Source: Pigmentiphaga kullae (GTDB lineage: Bacteria; Pseudomonadota; Gammaproteobacteria; Burkholderiales; Burkholderiaceae_B). Taken from it: a stretch of DNA of 64,000 nucleotides. Where the stretch lies: positions 1 through 64,000 of the forward strand of contig NZ_SGXC01000001.1 in NCBI RefSeq assembly GCF_004216695.1, in the 5' to 3' direction. Below, one piece after another: positions 1-9,115 of the stretch. The translations under genes and the position numbers were made by a program. Numbering within the stretch: position 1 is the stretch's first letter; each line of letters begins with the position of its first letter. The notes under the pieces are model-generated. The model searched no databases, was not told the DNA's origin, and was given only the letters and a program-made list of their open reading frames with translations.

Positions 1-7
1 TTTTACG

Positions 8-50
8 TCTGTCAAATCGTCGTTAGCGCTGCTAATTTCGATTCGTCAGA
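8..50. repeat. 43-bp interrupted dyad
   Basis: The outer 12-base arms (8-19 and 39-50) match at 10 of 12 positions. The inner arms TTAGC (23-27) and GCTAA (31-35) are perfect and share the same centre at 29. No T-run follows on either strand, so it looks more like a protein-binding dyad or RNA fold than a terminator. Function unknown. Confidence 0.45.
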
Positions 51-211
51 CCCCTGCTGCACTACCACCCTGCCGCAAGGCCCCTTCTTTTGGTCGACTG
101 CTTCGCTGCGCCCGCTTATGCGTAACCGCCGCTGAAACCGCCTTCCTCACCCTTCGCACTTCCCGCTGCGCCTGTTGCCGCTGCGGTTGCGTTGTTTGCG
201 TCGAGAAAGAG

Positions 212-241
212 ACTATAGCACGCATTGAAATCGGCACGCAA
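212..241 (-). promoter_or_regulatory. Possible sigma70 promoter reading off the left edge
   Basis: On the minus strand a TTGCGT -35-like hexamer (236-241) is followed after 18 bases by TATAGT (212-217). It would transcribe toward position 1, so its gene would lie mostly outside the window. Seen only as a motif match. Confidence 0.3.
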
Positions 242-263
242 ATCGATCCAGGCTTTCTTGTCA

Positions 264-322
264 GTTTCGTGACCGAAACCGGGCCCTTGCGGGCCCTCGT
301 ACAGCGCGCAAAGCGCGCTGTA
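264..322. repeat. Three consecutive hairpins downstream of the crotonase gene
   Basis: Three stem-loops are stacked head to tail: GTTTCG/CGAAAC (264-279), GGGCCC/GGGCCC (281-296), and a perfect 10-bp stem with loop AAA (300-309 with 313-322). They begin 34 bases past the crotonase stop codon. None is followed by a T-run on either strand, so a canonical intrinsic terminator is not supported; RNA 3'-end protection is possible. Confidence 0.55.
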
Positions 323-355
323 TCGCCATTTGGCCTGGACGAAAATTTTTTTGCG

Positions 356-1132
356 TCACTTGTGCCGGAACGACGGAGGACGCTTGGCGATGAAGGCGTC
401 CATGCCTTCCCTCTGGTCTTGCGTCCCGAACAGCGAATGGAACAGGCGGCGTTCGAACTGCATGCCTTCGGCCAGCGGCGCCTCGAAGGCACGGTTCACC
501 GCCTCCTTGGCCATCATGACCGAGGGCAGCGACATCGAGGCGATGACGGTGGCCATCTCGATCGCCTCGTCCAACAGTTTGTCCGCGGCCACCACGCGCG
601 ATACCAGGCCCGCGCGCTCGGCCTCGGCCGCGTCCATCAGCCGTCCGGTCAGCACCAGGTCCATGGCCTTGGCCTTGCCCACCGCGCGCGGCAGGCGCTG
701 CGTGCCGCCCGCGCCGGGGATGATGCCCAGCTTGATCTCGGGCTGCCCGAAGCGCGCCGTCTCGGCCGCCACCAGGATGTCGCACATCATGGCCAGCTCG
801 CAGCCGCCGCCCAGCGCATAGCCGGCCACGGCCGCGATCACCGGCTTGCGGATGCGGCGCAGGGTCTCCCAGTTGCGGGTGATGAAGTCCGAGGCGTAGG
901 CCTCTACATAGGTGAGGTCCTTCATCGCGCCGATGTCGGCGCCCGCGGCGAAGGCCTTTTCGCTGCCGGTGATGACCATGGCGCCGATGTCGGGATCCGC
1001 GTCGAAGGCCAGCAGCGCCGCCCCCAGCTCGTCCATCAGCGCATCGTTCAGCGCATTGAGCGCCTTGGGGCGATTCAGGGTCAGCAGGCCGACCCGGCCA
1101 CGATTCTCGACCAAAACCAGAGCTTCGCTCAC
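356..1132 (-). CDS. Enoyl-CoA hydratase/isomerase (crotonase family)
   Basis: This 258-residue cytoplasmic enzyme should hydrate 2-enoyl-CoA thioesters in fatty-acid or aromatic-acid beta-oxidation. It has the usual crotonase length. Both catalytic glutamates are in place: Glu112 in [11 protein letters not shown] and Glu132 in [12 protein letters not shown], twenty residues apart as in characterised hydratases. The oxyanion-hole segment AAGADI is near residue 65. The GTG start at 1132 is chosen because AGGAG lies seven bases upstream and the protein then begins at the family's usual position. The gene stands alone, divergent from the nucleotidyltransferase. The physiological substrate cannot be told from sequence. 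Confidence 0.93.
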   Translation of the reverse strand: MSEALVLVENRGRVGLLTLNRPKALNALNDALMDELGAALLAFDADPDIGAMVITGSEKAFAAGADIGAMKDLTYVEAYASDFITRNWETLRRIRKPVIAAVAGYALGGGCELAMMCDILVAAETARFGQPEIKLGIIPGAGGTQRLPRAVGKAKAMDLVLTGRLMDAAEAERAGLVSRVVAADKLLDEAIEMATVIASMSLPSVMMAKEAVNRAFEAPLAEGMQFERRLFHSLFGTQDQREGMDAFIAKRPPSFRHK

Positions 1133-1269
1133 GACCACACTCCTTCCTATATATATGTACCGGGCGCGCCGGTGCCGCCTCAAGCATACCCGCACCCGCG
1201 GCGGCCGGCGGCTTGAGTTTCGCTCCGCCATGGCGCACCATCTTCGGTTCCATATTCCAAGGAAGGCAC

Positions 1270-1920
1270 ATGGCTGGAGGAGCAAGCGGCGGCCGCAGCA
1301 TCATCGGACTGCTGCTGGCCGCGGGCCGGGGGTCGCGCTTTTCGGCGGACGGCAGCGCGAACAAGCTGCTGGCCGGCGTCGACGGACGGCCTGTCTGCGC
1401 CGCGGCGGCCCAGGCCCTGCGCGGGGCGCTGCCGCGTGTGGCGGCGGCCGTCTCGCCAGCCGCGCCCCGGGTGGGCGATGCGCTGCGGCAGGCCGGGTGC
1501 GAGGTCATCGTATGCGACCGCGCGGCCGAAGGCATGGGCGGCACGCTGGCGCAGGCCGTCTCGTGGCTATCGTCGCGGGAACAGGCGGCCGGCAACGAGG
1601 CGCCCGCCTGGTGCATCATGCCCGCCGACATGCCGTGGGTGCACGCCGATACCGTCGCGGCGCTGCGCGACGCCTGGCTGGCCCTGCCGCCGTCCCGGCG
1701 CGAACGCGCCGTGCTCGCGCCCACCTACCGGCAGATGCGCGGCCACCCCGTCCTGCTGGGGCCGGACTGGGCCGCGCCGCTGTCGCAGCTGCAGGGCGAC
1801 GAAGGCGCCCGCGCCCTGATCTCCGGCCAGGTCACCCCCCTGGCCGTGGAAGACCCGGGCTGCGTGCGCGACGTCGATACGCCGGACGACCTGGCGCCGG
1901 GCCCCACTCTCCTCGCCTAA
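1270..1920 (+). CDS. Nucleotidyltransferase of the MobA/MocA type
   Basis: A 216-residue protein opening with the NTP-transferase signature [10 protein letters not shown] followed by a lysine (SANKLL), the pattern of MobA/MocA-like enzymes that attach GMP or CMP to molybdopterin. A second acidic motif, MPADMPW, near residue 120 matches the metal-binding aspartate region. The ATG at 1270 has AAGGAAGG just upstream. It ends two bases before the next reading frame, so the two genes probably share a transcript. A role in cytidylylation of molybdenum cofactor (MocA) is likely but not certain; other small-molecule nucleotidyltransferases share the fold. Confidence 0.82.
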   Translation: MAGGASGGRSIIGLLLAAGRGSRFSADGSANKLLAGVDGRPVCAAAAQALRGALPRVAAAVSPAAPRVGDALRQAGCEVIVCDRAAEGMGGTLAQAVSWLSSREQAAGNEAPAWCIMPADMPWVHADTVAALRDAWLALPPSRRERAVLAPTYRQMRGHPVLLGPDWAAPLSQLQGDEGARALISGQVTPLAVEDPGCVRDVDTPDDLAPGPTLLA

Positions 1921-1934
1921 CCATGAAAGGACTT

Positions 1935-3758
1935 ATGCAACGAACCGCCGTCCCCACGCGCCCCGCGCCTCGCCGGCGCGCGTCCCTGCCGGACACGCCC
2001 ATGACCGAAGCCATTTCCTATCGCCTGGAGCCCGTCGATCCGGCCGGACACCGCTGCCGGGTCACGATGTCCATCCCCGACCCCGACCCGACCGGGCAAT
2101 GCGTCAGCCTGCCCGCCTGGATCCCCGGCAGCTACATGATCCGCGACTTCGCGCGGCAGATCGAGAGCATCGAGGCGCGGGCCTGGGGCCGCAGGATCGA
2201 ACTGACCAAGCTGGACAAGCAGACCTGGCAGGCCGCGCCGTGCCGCGGGCCGCTGCAGATCGTCTGCGAGATCTACGCCTGGGACCTGTCGGTGCGCGCC
2301 GCGCATCTGGACCAGAGCCACGGCTTCTTCAACGGCACCAGCGTGTTCCTGCGCGCGGCAGGCCACGACGGCGTGCCCTGCCTGCTGGAGCTGGTGCCGC
2401 CGCGCGGCCTGGACTGGAAGGTCTACACCAGCCTGCCCGAGGCAGACGGGCATCCGCAGCGGGCGCCGCGCCACGGCTTTGGCATGTACCGCGCGCCGGA
2501 CTACGATGCGCTGGTCGACCACCCCATAGAGATGGGCACACCCCAGGTCGCCAGCTTCGAGGCCCATGGCGCGCGGCACGAACTGGTCTTCACCGGCGAC
2601 ATTCCCAACCTGGACCTGGAACGGCTGGTGGCGGACATCCGCAAGATCTGCGAGAAGCAGATCGCCTTCTTCGAACCCCGCACCCGGCGCGCGCCCTTCC
2701 TGGACAGCTCGGACCGCTATGTCTTCATGACCATGGTCACCGGCGACGGCTACGGGGGCCTGGAACACCGCTCGTCCACCGCGCTGATGACCTCGCGGTC
2801 GGACCTGCCCGTGCAGGGGCGGCCCGAACAGACCGACGGCTACCGCAACTTCCTGGGCCTGGTCAGCCACGAGTACTTCCACACCTGGAACGTCAAGCGC
2901 ATCAAACCCGCGGCCTTCGCGCCCTACGACCTGGACCGCGAGAACCATACCCGGCTGCTGTGGCTGTTCGAGGGCTTCACCTCCTATTACGACGACCTGT
3001 TCGTGCTGCGGGCCGGCGTCATCACCGGGCAAGACTACCTGCGCACGCTCGCCAGGACGGTATCCCTGGTGCACGCGGCGCCCGGCCGCTTCAGGCAGTC
3101 GGTGGCGGAAAGTTCGTTCGACGCCTGGACGCGCTACTACCGCCAGGACGAGAACTCGCCCAACGCCATCGTCAGCTACTACACCAAGGGCTCGCTGGTC
3201 GCGCTGGGGCTGGACCTGCTGCTGCGGCACGAAAGCGGCGGACGCCACGGCCTGGACGACGTGATGCGGCTGCTGTGGACGCGCTATGGCCGCGACTTCT
3301 ACCGGGGAGCCGCGCGCGGCGTCGAGGAAGACGCCATGCCGGACCTGATCCGGGAAGCCACCGGCGTCGATGCCCGCGATTTCCTGCGCCGCCACGCCTA
3401 CGGCCGCGAGGACGTGCCCTTGGCGGAACTGCTCGCGCGGCACGGCTACGCCCTGACCTGGAAGGCCTCGTCGCCGCTTCCTTCCCTGGGCGTGAAGACC
3501 GCGCGCCAGGGAGAAGACCTGCGCCTGGCCACCGTGTACACGCTCGGCCCGGCCCACCGGGCGGGGCTGTCGGCGCAGGACGTGCTGGTGGCCATCGACG
3601 GCCTGCGCGTGCAGAACGGCAACCTGGACAAGCTCCTGGCGCGCTACCGGCCCGGCGACCTGATCGAGATCCACGCTTTCCGGCGCGACGAACTGCGCCG
3701 GTTCACGGTCAAGCTCGACCCGGCGCCGGAAACGGAGTGCGTGATCGCGGCGGCCTGA
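1935..3758 (+). CDS. M61-family metallopeptidase with C-terminal PDZ domain
   Basis: Glycyl-aminopeptidase-like zinc peptidase of about 600 residues. The zinc motif HEYFH with following TWNVKRIKP is near residue 312, and a downstream glutamate in LWLFEGFTSYY is the expected third ligand. The last 100 residues form a PDZ domain. There is no signal peptide, so it is probably cytoplasmic. Three in-frame starts compete: ATG 1923, ATG 1935 (AAAGGA just upstream, chosen) and ATG 2001, where the family's conserved N-terminus begins but no ribosome-binding site is visible. It lies tail-to-tail with ung. Confidence 0.9.
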   Translation: MQRTAVPTRPAPRRRASLPDTPMTEAISYRLEPVDPAGHRCRVTMSIPDPDPTGQCVSLPAWIPGSYMIRDFARQIESIEARAWGRRIELTKLDKQTWQAAPCRGPLQIVCEIYAWDLSVRAAHLDQSHGFFNGTSVFLRAAGHDGVPCLLELVPPRGLDWKVYTSLPEADGHPQRAPRHGFGMYRAPDYDALVDHPIEMGTPQVASFEAHGARHELVFTGDIPNLDLERLVADIRKICEKQIAFFEPRTRRAPFLDSSDRYVFMTMVTGDGYGGLEHRSSTALMTSRSDLPVQGRPEQTDGYRNFLGLVSHEYFHTWNVKRIKPAAFAPYDLDRENHTRLLWLFEGFTSYYDDLFVLRAGVITGQDYLRTLARTVSLVHAAPGRFRQSVAESSFDAWTRYYRQDENSPNAIVSYYTKGSLVALGLDLLLRHESGGRHGLDDVMRLLWTRYGRDFYRGAARGVEEDAMPDLIREATGVDARDFLRRHAYGREDVPLAELLARHGYALTWKASSPLPSLGVKTARQGEDLRLATVYTLGPAHRAGLSAQDVLVAIDGLRVQNGNLDKLLARYRPGDLIEIHAFRRDELRRFTVKLDPAPETECVIAAA

Positions 3759-3773
3759 TCCGGCCGCCCGCCT

Positions 3774-4526
3774 TCACCAGGCGACGGGCTCGCGCCCCTG
3801 CTCCGCCAGCCAGCGGTTGGCGGTCTCGAAATGCCCGCAGCCCAGGAACGGCACCGGCGGGCGCCGGGCCGACAGGGGCGAGGGATGATTGGCCATCAGC
3901 ACCAGGTGCCTGCCGCCAGGCGGCAGCAGCGCCTGCTTGGCCTGCGCATGCGCGCCCCACAGCATGAAGACCTTGGGCGAGGGCTCGCGCGCGACAGCGG
4001 CGATGACCGCGTCGGTGAACGCTTCCCAGCCTTGCTTCGCGTGCGAGGCGGGCGCGCCGTCTTCCACCGTCAGCGAGGTGTTGAGCAGCAGCACGCCCTG
4101 CCGGGCCCATCGCTGCAGATCGTTGCCGAAGGCGGCGGGATTGCCGCCGAAGCTGGCCGCGATCTCGTTGAAGATGTTGCGCAGGCTGGGCGGCCGCTTG
4201 AAGCCGTCCGGCACCGAGAACGCCAGGCCCTGGGCCTGGCCGGGGCCGTGGTAGGGATCCTGCCCCAGGATCACGACCCGGGTGGACTCGGGCGTGGCCA
4301 GGTCCAGCGCGCGAAACGGCATGGCCGGATAGATCACGGCGCCCGCTTCCCGGCGCAGGTCGACGAAGCGCCGCAGCGCGTCGAAGGACGGGCTGGCCAG
4401 CGCCTCGGCCAGCAATGCGCGCCAGCCGGCAGGCAGGCGATCCACGTGGCTTTGCAGCGGTTCGGCCAGACGGTTGTCCGGCTCCGCCGCGAACAGGTCG
4501 GCGGGCGGCCGAGCGGGCGCGCTCAT
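3774..4526 (-). CDS. ung: Uracil-DNA glycosylase
   Basis: Removes uracil from DNA as the first step of base-excision repair. The 250-residue protein carries the family-1 catalytic loop GQDPYHG (Asp90) and the C-terminal DNA-intercalation loop NHPSPLSA. Its start codon overlaps the trpC stop by four bases, so ung is translationally coupled to the tryptophan genes as the last gene of trpG-trpD-trpC-ung. Confidence 0.97.
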   Translation of the reverse strand: MSAPARPPADLFAAEPDNRLAEPLQSHVDRLPAGWRALLAEALASPSFDALRRFVDLRREAGAVIYPAMPFRALDLATPESTRVVILGQDPYHGPGQAQGLAFSVPDGFKRPPSLRNIFNEIAASFGGNPAAFGNDLQRWARQGVLLLNTSLTVEDGAPASHAKQGWEAFTDAVIAAVAREPSPKVFMLWGAHAQAKQALLPPGGRHLVLMANHPSPLSARRPPVPFLGCGHFETANRWLAEQGREPVAW

Positions 4527-5311
4527 GCGAACAGCCGCGCCAGTTCGGCGCCGGGATCGGGGGCCCGCATGAAGGCCTCGCCCACCAGGAAGGCGTTGAC
4601 GCCGTACTCGCGCATCTGGCGCACCTCGGACGGGCCCAGGATGCCGCTTTCCGTGACCACCCGCTTGCCGGCCGGGATCCGCGGCAGCAGGCTGATCGTG
4701 GACTGCAAGGAAACCTCGAAGGTCCGCAGGTTGCGGTTGTTGATGCCGAGCAGGCTGGTCCGCAATTCCAGCGCGGTGTCCAGTTCGGCCGCGTCATGGA
4801 CCTCCACCAGCACGTCCATGCCAAGTTCCAGCGCCAGCGCTTCCAGGTCTCGCAACTGCGAAGGCTCCAGCGCGGCCACGATCAGCAGGATGCAGTCGGC
4901 GCCCATCGCCCGCGCCTCGACCACCTGATAGGAGTCGACGATGAAATCCTTGCGCAGCACGGGCAGCGCGCACGCGGCGCGGGCGCGTCGCAGGTAGTCC
5001 TGCGACCCCTGGAAGAACTGCACGTCGGTCAGCACGGACAGGCAGGCCGCGCCATGCGAGGCATACGAGGCCGCGATCTCGTCGGGCTGGAAGTTCTCGC
5101 GCAGCTGGCCCTTCGACGGCGAGGCCTTCTTGATCTCGGCGATCACGCCGGACTGGCCCGCCGCCACCTTGGCCTCGATGGCCTGCGCGAAGCCCCGCAC
5201 GTCCTGCCGTGCCTCGGCTTCGCGCCGCAGGTCGGACTCGCTGCGAAGCAGGCGCGCGGTGGCGACTTCTTCGGCCTTTACTTCCAGTATGCGTTGGAGA
5301 ATGTCACTCAT
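4523..5311 (-). CDS. trpC: Indole-3-glycerol-phosphate synthase
   Basis: This 262-residue TIM-barrel enzyme closes the indole ring from CdRP in tryptophan synthesis. Visible family motifs are [13 protein letters not shown] (catalytic Glu/Lys), [13 protein letters not shown] and the phosphate-binding loop ITVTESGI-like segment RVVTESGIL. It is a stand-alone TrpC, not fused to TrpF. It follows trpD by about 34 bases and overlaps ung by four. Confidence 0.97.
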   Translation of the reverse strand: MSDILQRILEVKAEEVATARLLRSESDLRREAEARQDVRGFAQAIEAKVAAGQSGVIAEIKKASPSKGQLRENFQPDEIAASYASHGAACLSVLTDVQFFQGSQDYLRRARAACALPVLRKDFIVDSYQVVEARAMGADCILLIVAALEPSQLRDLEALALELGMDVLVEVHDAAELDTALELRTSLLGINNRNLRTFEVSLQSTISLLPRIPAGKRVVTESGILGPSEVRQMREYGVNAFLVGEAFMRAPDPGAELARLFA

Positions 5312-5345
5312 GACCCACCCATCAGGATTCCTGTGCGAAGACGGC

Positions 5346-6380
5346 TCATTGCGCCGCCTTCCTGGTGAACGATACGAACTCGTCCAGGCGCGCGCGCGCG
5401 GCGCCGCTGGCGATCAGCTCGAAGGCCTTGCGTATGCCCTCGGCCACCGACGACACGGTGTTGCCGGCATACATGGCCAGGCCGCCGTTCAACGCGACGA
5501 TGTCGCGCGCGGGGCCTGGTACGTTGGACAAGGCTTCCAGCACGAGTTCACGGGATTCGTCGCGATTGGCGACTTTCAGGCTGCGGTTGGACACCATCTG
5601 GAGGCCGAAGTCCTCGGGATGGATCTCGTACTCGTGCACTTCGCCGTCGCGCAGCTCGCCCACCATCGTGGCCGCGCCCAGCGAAGCCTCGTCCATGCCG
5701 TCCTTGCCGTAGACCACCAGCACGTGCTTGGAGCCCAGGCGCTGCAGCACCCGCACCTGGATGCCGACCAGGTCGGGGTGGAACACGCCCATGAGCTGGT
5801 TGGCGGCGCCGGCCGGGTTGGTCAGCGGCCCCAGCAGGTTGAAGATGGTGCGCACCGCCAGTTCCTTGCGGATGGGCGCGATGTTCTTCATGGCCGAGTG
5901 GTGGATGGGCGCGAACATGAAGCCGATGCCGGTGGCGTCGATGCATTCCGCCACGGCCGCGGACGGCAGCATGACGTTGGCGCCCAGCGCCTCCAGCACG
6001 TCGGCGCTGCCCGACGACGACGAGACCCCGCGGTTGCCGTGCTTGGCGATCTTGGCGCCGCCGGCCGCCGCCACGAACATGGCCGCGGTCGAGATGTTGA
6101 AGGTATGCGCGCCGTCGCCGCCGGTGCCGGCCAGATCGACCAGGCTGTCGGTATCGGGCACCTTAACGCCGTCGGCGAACTCGCGCATGACCTGCGCGGC
6201 CGCGGTGATCTCGCCTATGGTCTCTTTCTTGACGCGCAGGCCCATGATGAGCGCGGCCGCCGTCGCCGGCGACATCTCGCCGCGCATCAGCATGCGCATC
6301 AGCGACAGCATCTCGTCATGGAAGATCTCGCGGTGTTCGATGCAACGCACCAGCGCTTCGGTCGGGGTAATGGGCACCAT
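5346..6380 (-). CDS. trpD: Anthranilate phosphoribosyltransferase
   Basis: Transfers phosphoribose from PRPP to anthranilate. The 344-residue protein has the glycine-rich PRPP loop [14 protein letters not shown], and [11 protein letters not shown], all diagnostic of TrpD. The ATG at 6380 is set by AAGGAG five bases upstream; longer in-frame extensions lie across trpG and are not credible. It follows trpG after 29 bases in an operon. Confidence 0.97.
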   Translation of the reverse strand: MVPITPTEALVRCIEHREIFHDEMLSLMRMLMRGEMSPATAAALIMGLRVKKETIGEITAAAQVMREFADGVKVPDTDSLVDLAGTGGDGAHTFNISTAAMFVAAAGGAKIAKHGNRGVSSSSGSADVLEALGANVMLPSAAVAECIDATGIGFMFAPIHHSAMKNIAPIRKELAVRTIFNLLGPLTNPAGAANQLMGVFHPDLVGIQVRVLQRLGSKHVLVVYGKDGMDEASLGAATMVGELRDGEVHEYEIHPEDFGLQMVSNRSLKVANRDESRELVLEALSNVPGPARDIVALNGGLAMYAGNTVSSVAEGIRKAFELIASGAARARLDEFVSFTRKAAQ

Positions 6381-6409
6381 GGACTCCTTGGGAAATCGTT
6401 GCCGCTGGT

Positions 6410-6979
6410 TCATGCGTTCAACTGCAGGAAATTGCGCAGCAAGGCATGGCCGTGCTCGCTCAGGACGGATTCGGGATGGAACTGCACACCGTAGACGGGA
6501 AGGCTGCGGTGGCGCACGCCCATGATCTCCCCGTCGTCGGTCTGCGCCGTCACCTCCAGGCAATCGGGCAGGCTGTCGCGCTCGATGGCGAGCGAGTGGT
6601 ACCGGATGACCGTGTAGGGCGACGGCAAGTCCCGGAACACGTCGCTGCCCGTATGGGTCAGGGCCGACGTCTTGCCGTGCATGATCTGCCGCGCGCGGAC
6701 GATTTTGCCACCAAACGCGGCGCCGATGGACTGGTGGCCCAGGCACACGCCCAGGATGGGCACCTTGCCGGCATAGGCCTGGATGAGCGGCACCGAGATG
6801 CCGGCCTCGGCGGGCGAGCACGGTCCGGGCGAGACGCAGATACGCTCGGGCGCCAGCGCCGCGATCTCGTCCAGCGTGATCTGGTCGTTGCGGTACACCC
6901 GCACGTCGGCGCCCAGTTCGCCGAAGTACTGGACCAGGTTGTAGGTAAAGGAATCGTAGTTGTCGAGCATCAGCAGCAT
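6410..6979 (-). CDS. trpG: Anthranilate synthase component II (glutamine amidotransferase)
   Basis: Supplies ammonia from glutamine to TrpE. The 189-residue class-I amidotransferase has the nucleophile Cys79 in [10 protein letters not shown] and the His/Glu pair in VQFHPES. The ATG at 6979 has GGGGAGA five bases upstream. In this genome trpG is the first gene of trpG-trpD-trpC-ung and lies about 13.6 kb from trpE. It therefore needs a promoter of its own in the 575-base gap upstream. Because 2-amino-2-deoxychorismate synthase can share this subunit in some bacteria, a dual role is possible. Confidence 0.96.
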   Translation of the reverse strand: MLLMLDNYDSFTYNLVQYFGELGADVRVYRNDQITLDEIAALAPERICVSPGPCSPAEAGISVPLIQAYAGKVPILGVCLGHQSIGAAFGGKIVRARQIMHGKTSALTHTGSDVFRDLPSPYTVIRYHSLAIERDSLPDCLEVTAQTDDGEIMGVRHRSLPVYGVQFHPESVLSEHGHALLRNFLQLNA

Positions 6980-7554
6980 GCCGCTCTCCCCGTGGAATCG
7001 AACAGGCCAGTGGCCGGGAACATGTCGGCGATCGCGCCGTCCGGGAGCGGGCGCCACCACGCGAGCGACGAGCCACGATGCGCGCGTGCGGGGGTTCGGC
7101 TGGCAAGGGGGGATACTGCTGGATACACGGACAATCTCCTGGATCGGGAGCCGCCGTGCCGGGGGAGCTGTGTGAATTCGCGACCTGCCACCGGTTACGG
7201 CGGCAGGGTGCAGTTTTCGAACCGCAACGACGTGCCGCTTCCTAGCGGAAGCGCCACCACTGAGCTGCTTGGTTCGAAACGATGCGGTTCATGTCTTGAA
7301 GTGAGTCGGGAGCCGCGGCCATGTGCGCGTTTCAGCTCCGGCGGGAATTCTAGCGCGTCCGCGTTTCGCTTGTCGAACGGAAGAAATAGGGACGGAACAT
7401 GGCGCCGACAGGGACTCCAGCCCTCCCCTATCAAATCCCCTTATCGCCCACCGCCTCGATTCGATTGGCGCCGATGCCGCGCGCGTTCGCATAATCGTTC
7501 CACCTCGATGCCCGGCGCGGCCGGACGCATCCGGGGCCAACCGGAGATGTGTCG
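6980..7554. other. 575-base gap upstream of trpG with a structured element
   Basis: No gene is supported here. It must contain the promoter for trpG on the minus strand and the promoter for the dioxygenase operon on the plus strand, but I see no strong -35/-10 pair for either. The notable content is the nested dyad at 7215-7290 listed separately. Confidence 0.6.
7215..7290. repeat. Nested inverted repeats (possible structured leader of trpG)
   Basis: A 9-bp perfect dyad (7215-7223 with 7271-7279, TTTCGAACC/GGTTCGAAA) encloses a perfect 7-bp hairpin (7236-7242 with 7247-7253). An alternative 8-bp pairing (7219-7226 with 7283-7290) would exclude the first. On the minus strand the element lies 235-310 bases before trpG. 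Confidence 0.5.
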
Positions 7555-8433
7555 ATGCGATTCGCGGTAACAGAGATAGTCGAGGACTTCGTGGGCGAGA
7601 TCGAGGACTTCCCCTTCGACGCCATCGACCAGGACGTCGTGGCCCAGCTGAAGGCGGCCTGGTTCCGCTACCCGGTCCTGCGCTTTCGCGGCGTTCGGAT
7701 CGGCGACCGGGAACAGGTGGCTTTCAGCCGCGCGCTCGGCCCGGCGGTGTTCCATCCGCGGCAGCTCCAGGAAGGCAGGAATGCCGAGTTCCCCGAGATC
7801 CTGGTCATCAGCAACAAGAAGAAGGCCGACGGTTCGCCCGCCGGCGACCTGGGCGACGGCGAAGTGCGCTGGCACACGGACACCTGGTTCGTCGAGCAGC
7901 CGCCCTCGGCCGCCATCCTGCGCGCAGTCGAACTGCCCGACCAGGGCGGCAACACCTATTTCGCCAACATGTACGCCGCCTACGAGGGCCTGGACCCGGC
8001 GATGAAGACGCGCCTGGACGGCCTGGCCATCCATCACCAGTCGGTCATCGACGGGCGGGGGGAAGTTCGGCTGGGCAAGTCGCCGCCGGTGTCCGATGAC
8101 TACGCCACCTGGTCCGGCGTCGATCACCCCCTGGTCCGCCTGCACCCCGGATCCGGCCGGCCGTGCCTGTACCTGGGCGGCGACCGACCGCACCAGTCCA
8201 TCCCCGGCATGCCACAGGACGAAGCGGCGCCGTTGCTGGCGGACCTGTGGGCCGCCGCCACCGATGCCCGCCACGTCTGGGCGCAGCAATGGCGGCCGGG
8301 CGACATGATGATGTGGGACAACCGCTGCCTGCTGCACAAGCGCGATGCCTTCGACCCGCGATCCGTGCGGCGCCTGCACCGGACCACCGTCGAGGGCGAG
8401 CGGCCCGTCGCCGCGGAGCTGATGCATGCCTGA
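7555..8433 (+). CDS. TauD/TfdA-family Fe(II)/2-oxoglutarate dioxygenase
   Basis: A 292-residue oxygenase expected to hydroxylate a small organic acid or sulfonate using 2-oxoglutarate and O2. The iron triad is visible: His107 and Asp109 in WHTDTWF, and a distal His in WDNRCLLHKRD. An arginine in RRLHRTTV fits the 2-oxoglutarate carboxylate site. The ATG at 7555 has GGAG eight bases upstream; a GTG six bases earlier is possible. It overlaps the next gene by eight bases and heads a five-gene unit ending in a LysR gene. The substrate is unknown; taurine specificity should not be assumed. Confidence 0.9.
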   Translation: MRFAVTEIVEDFVGEIEDFPFDAIDQDVVAQLKAAWFRYPVLRFRGVRIGDREQVAFSRALGPAVFHPRQLQEGRNAEFPEILVISNKKKADGSPAGDLGDGEVRWHTDTWFVEQPPSAAILRAVELPDQGGNTYFANMYAAYEGLDPAMKTRLDGLAIHHQSVIDGRGEVRLGKSPPVSDDYATWSGVDHPLVRLHPGSGRPCLYLGGDRPHQSIPGMPQDEAAPLLADLWAAATDARHVWAQQWRPGDMMMWDNRCLLHKRDAFDPRSVRRLHRTTVEGERPVAAELMHA

Positions 8434-9115
8434 GGCCGCCTTCCGCTTCGGCGACATGCCTGCGCCCCTGCCGTCCGAATTACGCGCGCTGGCCGACGGC
8501 CTGGAGCCCGCCGCGCTGGGCCATCTGCTGAACGAAGGTTTCACCGGACCGCGCCACCGCCACCTGGCGGGCCGCCGCGAACCTTCGCTGGGCATGGTCG
8601 TGACCTGCCGCAGCCGCGGCGCCGATAACGCCATCGTGCACCACGCGGTCTCGCGCCTGCGGGCCGGCGACTTCCTGGCCATCGCGCGCGAGGCGGATGA
8701 CCAGGAAGCCTGCCTGGGCGGCGGCCTCGCGCTTGCCGCCGAACGGGCGGGCTGCGCCGGCATCCTGGTGGACGGGCCGGTCACGGACGTGCAGGAGCTG
8801 CGGCAACTGGCCGTGCCCGTCTGGGCCACCGGCCTGACCGCGCTGACCTGCAAGCGCCGCTATGAAGAAGGCGAGTTCTGCTGGCCGATCTCCATAGACG
8901 GCGTGGACATCGTGCCCGGAATGCTGGCGCTGGGCGACGAGAACGGCGTGCTTTTCGTGGACGGCGCGCGCCTGCGGGCCTGCGCATCCGAGGCGAAGGC
9001 GCGGCAGGCCGCGCAGGCGGAACGCTATGCCCGGGTCCGCGCGGGCGCGCGCCTGGCCGCGCTGAACGGCACGGACGAGGCGTTCGCCCGCATCCTGGCG
9101 GAGGCCGAGCGATGA
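8426..9115 (+). CDS. RraA-like / HMG-aldolase-fold protein
   Basis: A 229-residue protein with the RraA/4-hydroxy-4-methyl-2-oxoglutarate aldolase fold pattern: GGGLALAAERAG, AGILVDGPVTD and VPGMLALGDENGV. Catalytic aldolases of this family carry Arg-Asp in the motif DGxxRD. Here Thr120-Asp121 occupies that position, so pyruvate binding may be altered. It overlaps the dioxygenase gene by eight bases and the amidohydrolase by four, indicating tight translational coupling. It may be a divergent lyase or a non-enzymatic relative. Confidence 0.8.
   Translation: MPEAAFRFGDMPAPLPSELRALADGLEPAALGHLLNEGFTGPRHRHLAGRREPSLGMVVTCRSRGADNAIVHHAVSRLRAGDFLAIAREADDQEACLGGGLALAAERAGCAGILVDGPVTDVQELRQLAVPVWATGLTALTCKRRYEEGEFCWPISIDGVDIVPGMLALGDENGVLFVDGARLRACASEAKARQAAQAERYARVRAGARLAALNGTDEAFARILAEAER

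Larger units (their letters stand above)
1..263. other. Intergenic region at left edge, no gene recognised
   Basis: No convincing coding sequence is visible in the first 355 bases; the open frames here are compositional. The stretch holds a symmetric dyad at 8-50 and a possible minus-strand promoter at 212-241. The hairpin array downstream of the crotonase gene begins at 264. Confidence 0.5.

Noticed and set aside
912-1934. Upstream in-frame extension of the M61 peptidase through the crotonase and nucleotidyltransferase region
   Set aside because: The extension is arginine-rich filler overlapping two well-supported genes. The family N-terminus begins near 2001.
1917-3674. Long minus-strand open frame opposite the M61 peptidase
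   Set aside because: No domain motif, low-complexity composition, and complete overlap with a gene carrying an intact HEYFH zinc site.
4523-4526. Overlaps of four bases at several gene ends as possible frameshift or assembly errors
   Set aside because: They are ordinary ATGA or convergent stop overlaps; both proteins at each overlap have complete family-length sequences.
6970-7191. A 73-codon frame upstream of trpG with a Trp-Trp pair (LAWWRPL), considered as a second trp leader peptide
   Set aside because: It is long, has only one Trp pair, no ribosome-binding site, and the same bases read plausibly in all frames as GC-rich filler. The genuine leader is the six-Trp frame before trpE.
7215-7290. 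Possible tRNA or tRNA fragment (words like AGCTCAGTGGT and GGTTCGAA on the minus strand)
   Set aside because: The acceptor strands do not pair, the anticodon stem gives an even-sized loop and the T-loop would have eight bases. Kept only as an inverted-repeat element.
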